7,845 nucleotides of DNA, taken from assembly GCA_023253795.1 (NCBI GenBank), contig JALRFG010000088.1, positions 1-7,845 on the forward strand. The letters are read 5' to 3'. Below, in pieces: positions 4,937 through 7,845 of this stretch. The translations under genes were made by a program, and so were the position numbers. The notes under the pieces were generated by a model. That model saw only the letters and a list, made by a program, of their open reading frames with translations, made no database searches and was not told the DNA's origin. Source of the stretch: Methylocystis sp. (lineage in GTDB: Bacteria > Pseudomonadota > Alphaproteobacteria > Rhizobiales > Beijerinckiaceae). Numbering within the stretch: the first letter of the stretch is position 1; the number at the start of each line of letters is the position of its first letter.

Positions 4937-6412
4937 TCAGCTCGCCTCAGCAAGCAGAGACAATTGCGCGCGATTTTCGCCGGCGAGATCGGTCAGCGCC
5001 GTCGGATAATCGCCCGTGAAGCAATGATCGGTGAATTGCGGCCGTTGCGGGTCGCGTCCCTCATAGCCCATGGAGCGATAGATGCCATCGACAGAAAGAA
5101 AGGCGAGCGAGTCGCAACCAATATAGGCGCGCATCTGCTCAAGCGTATGCGTGGCGGCGAGCAGCTTGTCTTTCTGCGGCGTGTCGATGCCGTAATAATC
5201 CGGATTGGTGATTGGGGGCGAGGAAATCAGAAAATGCACTTCCGTCGCGCCGGCGTCGCGCATCATCTGCACGATTTTTACCGAGGTCGTGCCGCGCACG
5301 ATGGAATCGTCGATCAGAATGACTCGCTTGCCTTCGACAACGCAGCGATTGGCGCTGTGCTTCATGCGCACGCCGACCTCGCGCACCGATTGCGTCGGCT
5401 GAATGAAGGTGCGGCCGACATAATGATTGCGGATGATGCCAAGCTCAAACGGTATGCCGGATTCCTGCGAATAACCCAGCGCCGCGGGCACGCCCGAATC
5501 CGGGACTGGAACAACAACATCGGCGATGATGCGACGTTCGCGCGCGAGTTCGGCGCCCATCGCCTTGCGCACCTCATAGACAGGACGGCCATGCACAACG
5601 GAGTCGGGTCGCGCGAAATAAATATATTCGAAGATGCAGGGGCGCATCGGCTGCGGCGGAAACGGATGCAGGCTTTCGAGGCCGTTCTCCGAGATGACGA
5701 CGATCTCGCCATTCTCGACATCGCGCACAAAGCGCGCGCCGATGATGTCCAGCGCGCAGCTTTCGGAGGCGAGAATATATTTGCCGTCGAGTTCGCCGAT
5801 CACCAGCGGGCGAATGCCCAGCGGATCGCGTGCGCCGATCAGTTTTTTATTGGTCAGCGCCACCAGCGAATAGGCGCCCTCAATGGAGCGAAGCGCTTCG
5901 ATGAAGCGATCAATGAGCTGGGTTTTACGGCTGCGCGCGACCAGATGCAGGAGCACTTCCGTGTCGGAGGTGGACTGGAAGATCGCGCCTTCGCGGATAA
6001 GCTCGCGGCGCAGCGTCTGGGCGTTGGTCAGATTGCCGTTATGCGCAACGGCGAAGCCGCCGCTGTTGAGTTCGGCGAACAACGGCTGGACGTTGCGTAA
6101 CACCGTCTCGCCGGTCGTCGCATAGCGCACATGGCCGACAGCTGCGGCGCCGGGCAGGCGACGGATGGTGCTTTCCTTGGAGAAATGATCGCCAACGAGG
6201 CCAAGCCGACGTTCGCCATGAAAGCGCCCGTTGTCGAAAGAAACAATGCCGGCCGCTTCCTGTCCGCGATGTTGTAGCGCGTGGAGGCCCAGCGCGGTGA
6301 TTGCGGCCGCTTCTGGAAAATCGAAAACGCCGAATACGCCGCAATATTCGCGCAACCGATCGCCATCGAGATCGTCGGTCATCGGCTCCGTGAGGCTGCT
6401 GTCCTGCTGCAT
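4937..6412 (-). CDS. purF: Amidophosphoribosyltransferase
   Basis: PurF makes 5-phosphoribosylamine from PRPP and glutamine, the first committed step of de novo purine synthesis, in the cytoplasm. The 491 residues are full length. The Ntn-type glutaminase domain starts at Cys24 (CGVFG, 24-28), which becomes the N-terminal nucleophile after removal of a 23-residue propeptide. It continues with HALQHRGQEAAGI (44-56), GHVRYATTG (93-101) and HNGNLTN (124-130). The phosphoribosyltransferase domain shows CIFEYIYFARPDS (259-271), PVPDSG (302-307) and the PRPP loop VILIDDSIVRGTTS (364-377). Of the four cysteines that bind an Fe-S cluster in the Bacillus enzyme, only the positions near 259 and 464 look retained (DYYGID and DHCFTGDYP elsewhere), so a cluster is unlikely. 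The ATG at 6412 is set by GGAG six bases upstream. cvpA lies upstream, as in the known cvpA-purF operon of enterobacteria. Confidence 0.97.
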   Translation of the reverse strand: MQQDSSLTEPMTDDLDGDRLREYCGVFGVFDFPEAAAITALGLHALQHRGQEAAGIVSFDNGRFHGERRLGLVGDHFSKESTIRRLPGAAAVGHVRYATTGETVLRNVQPLFAELNSGGFAVAHNGNLTNAQTLRRELIREGAIFQSTSDTEVLLHLVARSRKTQLIDRFIEALRSIEGAYSLVALTNKKLIGARDPLGIRPLVIGELDGKYILASESCALDIIGARFVRDVENGEIVVISENGLESLHPFPPQPMRPCIFEYIYFARPDSVVHGRPVYEVRKAMGAELARERRIIADVVVPVPDSGVPAALGYSQESGIPFELGIIRNHYVGRTFIQPTQSVREVGVRMKHSANRCVVEGKRVILIDDSIVRGTTSVKIVQMMRDAGATEVHFLISSPPITNPDYYGIDTPQKDKLLAATHTLEQMRAYIGCDSLAFLSVDGIYRSMGYEGRDPQRPQFTDHCFTGDYPTALTDLAGENRAQLSLLAEAS

Positions 6413-6520
6413 CGGGGACTCCGTTGTTCCGTCGTCATGGCCACGGTGGCCGTTGTCATCAGATTATGCGTCGGTTGGCGCGAGACGTCACCACGTCGTC
6501 GCGCCAGCCGTTCTGGCGGT
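6413..6520 (-). other. cvpA-purF intergenic gap with two small inverted repeats
   Basis: This 108-bp gap inside the presumed operon holds CGCCAG/CTGGCG arms (6502-6507 and 6513-6518, 5-base loop) directly after the cvpA stop, and the palindrome GGCCAC-G-GTGGCC at 6439-6451. Neither has a T-run, so they look more like mRNA 3'-end or processing structures than terminators. No coding potential is seen. Confidence 0.35.
6419..6422 (-). promoter_or_regulatory. Ribosome binding site of purF
   Basis: Minus-strand CGGAG ends 6 bases before the ATG at 6412. It supports this start over the internal ATG ten codons later. Confidence 0.7.
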
Positions 6521-7165
6521 TTAGTTGGCGCCGGCGGGCGCCGCTGGCGTCGCCGGTGCGGGAGCTGGCTCCGTCGGCGCCGGCGCGGCTTCAGCCGGCG
6601 GCGTTTCCGAGACCGGGTTTTCCGATTCAGCCGGCGGCGTCTCGGTCACCGAAGCCTTCTTCGCCTTGATCTTGGCGACGATGCTGTCGATGTCGTCAGG
6701 CAACAGTTCGCGCAGCTTTTCGCCGCCCGCCTGAAGAATGGGTTTTGTGTGGGCGTTGCGCACCCAGACCGGCTGGTTCGCGTCGCTGACAAGCCAGCTA
6801 TAGAAAACGAAGGCGACAATCGCGAGCAGTAGACCGCGCACGGCGCCGAAAACGAAACCCAGCGTGCGATCCAGCGCGCCGATCTTCGAGTCGAGAATGA
6901 TGTCGGAGAGTTTCACCGTCACCAGCGACACCAGAATCAACGACACGATGAACACTGCGGAGATGGCGGCGGCGAGCGCGATTTCCGTCTTGCTGATATG
7001 CGGCGTGATGTAGGGCAGGACCATCGGATAGAAGTAGTAGGCCGCCGCCGCCGCAGCGACCCAGGACAGGATTGCCAGCACTTCGCGGGTGAAGCCGCGC
7101 AGCATGGCCAGCAGACCGGAGACCAGAACAGCGGCGAGCACCGCCAAATCAAGATATGAAGGCAT
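6521..7165 (-). CDS. cvpA: CvpA family inner-membrane protein with Pro/Ala-rich tail
   Basis: A 214-residue protein. The first 130 or so residues match the CvpA (colicin V production) family, with four likely membrane helices near 6-22, 28-50, 62-84 and 104-127. Family features are RGFTREVLAILSW (23-35) and ALDRTLGFVFGAVRGLLL (97-114), with the D..LG...G...G helix. CvpA is needed for colicin V export in E. coli and for envelope robustness in some enterobacteria; its molecular activity is not settled. Residues 131-170 are polar and charged, then 171-214 form a low-complexity tail rich in Pro, Ala, Glu and Thr, containing TETPPAE and SETPPAE as an imperfect repeat. The ATG at 7165 is set by AGAGGA five bases upstream. 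The gene lies between radA and purF on the same strand, an order I recall from other alphaproteobacteria. Confidence 0.92.
   Translation of the reverse strand: MPSYLDLAVLAAVLVSGLLAMLRGFTREVLAILSWVAAAAAAYYFYPMVLPYITPHISKTEIALAAAISAVFIVSLILVSLVTVKLSDIILDSKIGALDRTLGFVFGAVRGLLLAIVAFVFYSWLVSDANQPVWVRNAHTKPILQAGGEKLRELLPDDIDSIVAKIKAKKASVTETPPAESENPVSETPPAEAAPAPTEPAPAPATPAAPAGAN
6590..6640. repeat. Pair of 15-bp direct repeats inside the cvpA tail
   Basis: TTCAGCCGGCGGCGT occurs at 6590-6604 and 6626-6640, 36 bp apart and in the same reading frame. On the coding strand each encodes the TPPAE core of the low-complexity tail. Such repeats suggest tail length changes by slippage or recombination. Confidence 0.75.
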
Positions 7166-7170
7166 TTCTG
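7166..7170 (-). promoter_or_regulatory. Ribosome binding site spacer of cvpA (AGAGGA at 7171-7176)
   Basis: Minus-strand AGAGGA at 7171-7176 is followed by a five-base spacer and the ATG at 7165. This fixes the cvpA start and rules out an extended frame reaching 7264, whose extra residues are polar and unlike the family. Confidence 0.7.
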
Positions 7171-7352
7171 TCCTCTTCTCCTCGCCCTGACGCAAGTAAA
7201 TCGTGAAAAACGTGTCTGTCGGAAACCAGCGGGAGGCCGGCGACCCGGTCGCATGAGCGGACACAGCGTTGTCGCTGGGTCAGAAATTGGGCTGGGACGC
7301 TTCTAGCGCAAGTTGGGGCCGGGCGGAAAGCCGAAACCGGCGCTGTCCCCGG
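7166..7352 (-). other. radA-cvpA intergenic region
   Basis: Apart from the cvpA ribosome binding site, this 187-bp gap shows no convincing gene, hairpin terminator or promoter pair. A promoter for cvpA-purF could be here, but I cannot point to one. A 17-codon minus-strand frame (7303-7356) overlaps the radA stop as ATGA, with no other support. Confidence 0.4.
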
Positions 7353-7845
7353 TCATCCGCGTTTACGTTCGGCGGTTTGTGCGATCGCCGCGACAAGCTG
7401 GCCGACATCGGCGCAGGGCCGCAGGGTCAGTCCGGCGCGGCGCTCGTCGTCGTTGATTTGCTGGGCCTGCGCCAGCACCGCCTGATGGAAGCCGAGTTTC
7501 GCCGCCTCCCGCAGCCGCATCCCGGCGTGGATGACTGGCCGAACCGCGCCGGAAAGGCCGATTTCGCCGAAAAAAGTCTGATCGGGCGGCAGCACGGCAC
7601 CGCAGAGCGAGGAGACCAGCGCGGCTGCGGCGGCAAGGTCGGCGGCCGGCTCGTCGGCGCGCAACCCGCCGGCGACATTGAGATAGACGTCATGCATCCC
7701 GAGCTTGAGGCCGCCATGCGCCTCCAGTACGGCGAGGATCATCGACAGGCGGTTCTGGTCAAAGCCGACAACGGCCCGGCGCGGCGTGCCGAGCGAGGTC
7801 GGCGCAACTAGCGCCTGGATTTCGACCAGCATCGGGCGCTGGCCC
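7353..7845 (-). CDS. radA: DNA repair protein RadA (Sms), C-terminal fragment
   Basis: RadA is a RecA-like ATPase that helps branch migration and processing of recombination intermediates. Only the last 163 residues are in the window; the zinc finger, Walker A and KNRFG parts lie beyond the edge. The visible part is the Lon-protease-like C-terminal domain: RPMLVEIQALV near the fragment start, LGTPRRAVVGFDQNRL, DVYLNVAGGLRADEPAADLA, then FFGEIGLSGAVRPV and an EAAKLGF helix. These match, segment by segment, the E. coli RadA C-terminus (GTRPLLVEIQALV, NPRR, GLEQNRL, DVFVNVVGG, FGEVGLAGEIRPV, EAAKHGF). The gene ends with TGA at 7353-7355 and lies 187 bp upstream of cvpA on the same strand. Confidence 0.95.
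   Translation of the reverse strand, partial: GQRPMLVEIQALVAPTSLGTPRRAVVGFDQNRLSMILAVLEAHGGLKLGMHDVYLNVAGGLRADEPAADLAAAAALVSSLCGAVLPPDQTFFGEIGLSGAVRPVIHAGMRLREAAKLGFHQAVLAQAQQINDDERRAGLTLRPCADVGQLVAAIAQTAERKRG

Noticed and set aside
4466..6100. A 544-codon open frame on the plus strand opposite purF and the SDR gene
   Set aside because: Its translation is Arg/Ala/His-rich and matches no family I know. It lies antisense to two genes with complete conserved motifs, so it is a by-product of GC-rich codon use.
7303..7356. A 17-residue minus-strand frame overlapping the radA stop as ATGA
   Set aside because: It is very short, Gly/Pro-rich, has no independent ribosome binding site and resembles nothing I recognise.
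1..7845. CRISPR array, defence system, toxin-antitoxin pair or riboswitch
   Set aside because: No regularly spaced repeats, nuclease or toxin families, or recognisable riboswitch cores were found on either strand.

Overview
The window is mostly one high-GC bacterial chromosome segment (about 452-7845) with a short foreign-looking end (1 to about 450). Protein content points to an alphaproteobacterium of the order Hyphomicrobiales: a DUF992 secreted protein, the gene order radA-cvpA-purF-SDR, and a TyrS N-terminus of alphaproteobacterial type. A Methylocystaceae/Beijerinckiaceae-like host is a reasonable guess, but the genus cannot be fixed from the sequence.

Layout. Bases 1-448 are about 33% G+C by hand count. 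On the minus strand they hold an open frame of 149 codons resembling the C-terminal part of a polysaccharide flippase (Wzx/MATE type). At 446-452 this frame is joined, out of frame, to the first 46 codons of tyrS, whose conserved TyrS sequence stops dead there. The join looks like an assembly or amplification chimera; a real rearrangement is the alternative. Divergent from tyrS, on the plus strand, lie an AlgI-type MBOAT O-acyltransferase (752-2176) and, 3 bp later, an AlgJ/AlgX-like SGNH protein (2180-3382). Together they look like a two-gene module for O-acylating an exported polysaccharide. A separate plus-strand gene, 3569-4105, encodes a secreted DUF992 protein.

The right half is a minus-strand cluster read from 7845 down to 4147: the C-terminus of radA (DNA repair), cvpA (inner-membrane protein with a Pro/Ala-rich tail), purF (first committed step of purine synthesis) and a short-chain dehydrogenase/reductase. 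It converges on the DUF992 gene, with a strong GC hairpin capped by TTCG between the two.

I did not find a convincing new biological system. The points most worth a second look are the composition break inside tyrS, the missing Asp in the Asp-x-His-Trp motif of the AlgJ/X-like protein, and small non-coding structures: a 13-bp tandem duplication over the DUF992 stop, the TTCG hairpin, and an inverted repeat upstream of DUF992. No tRNA, rRNA, CRISPR array, insertion sequence or integrase is visible.
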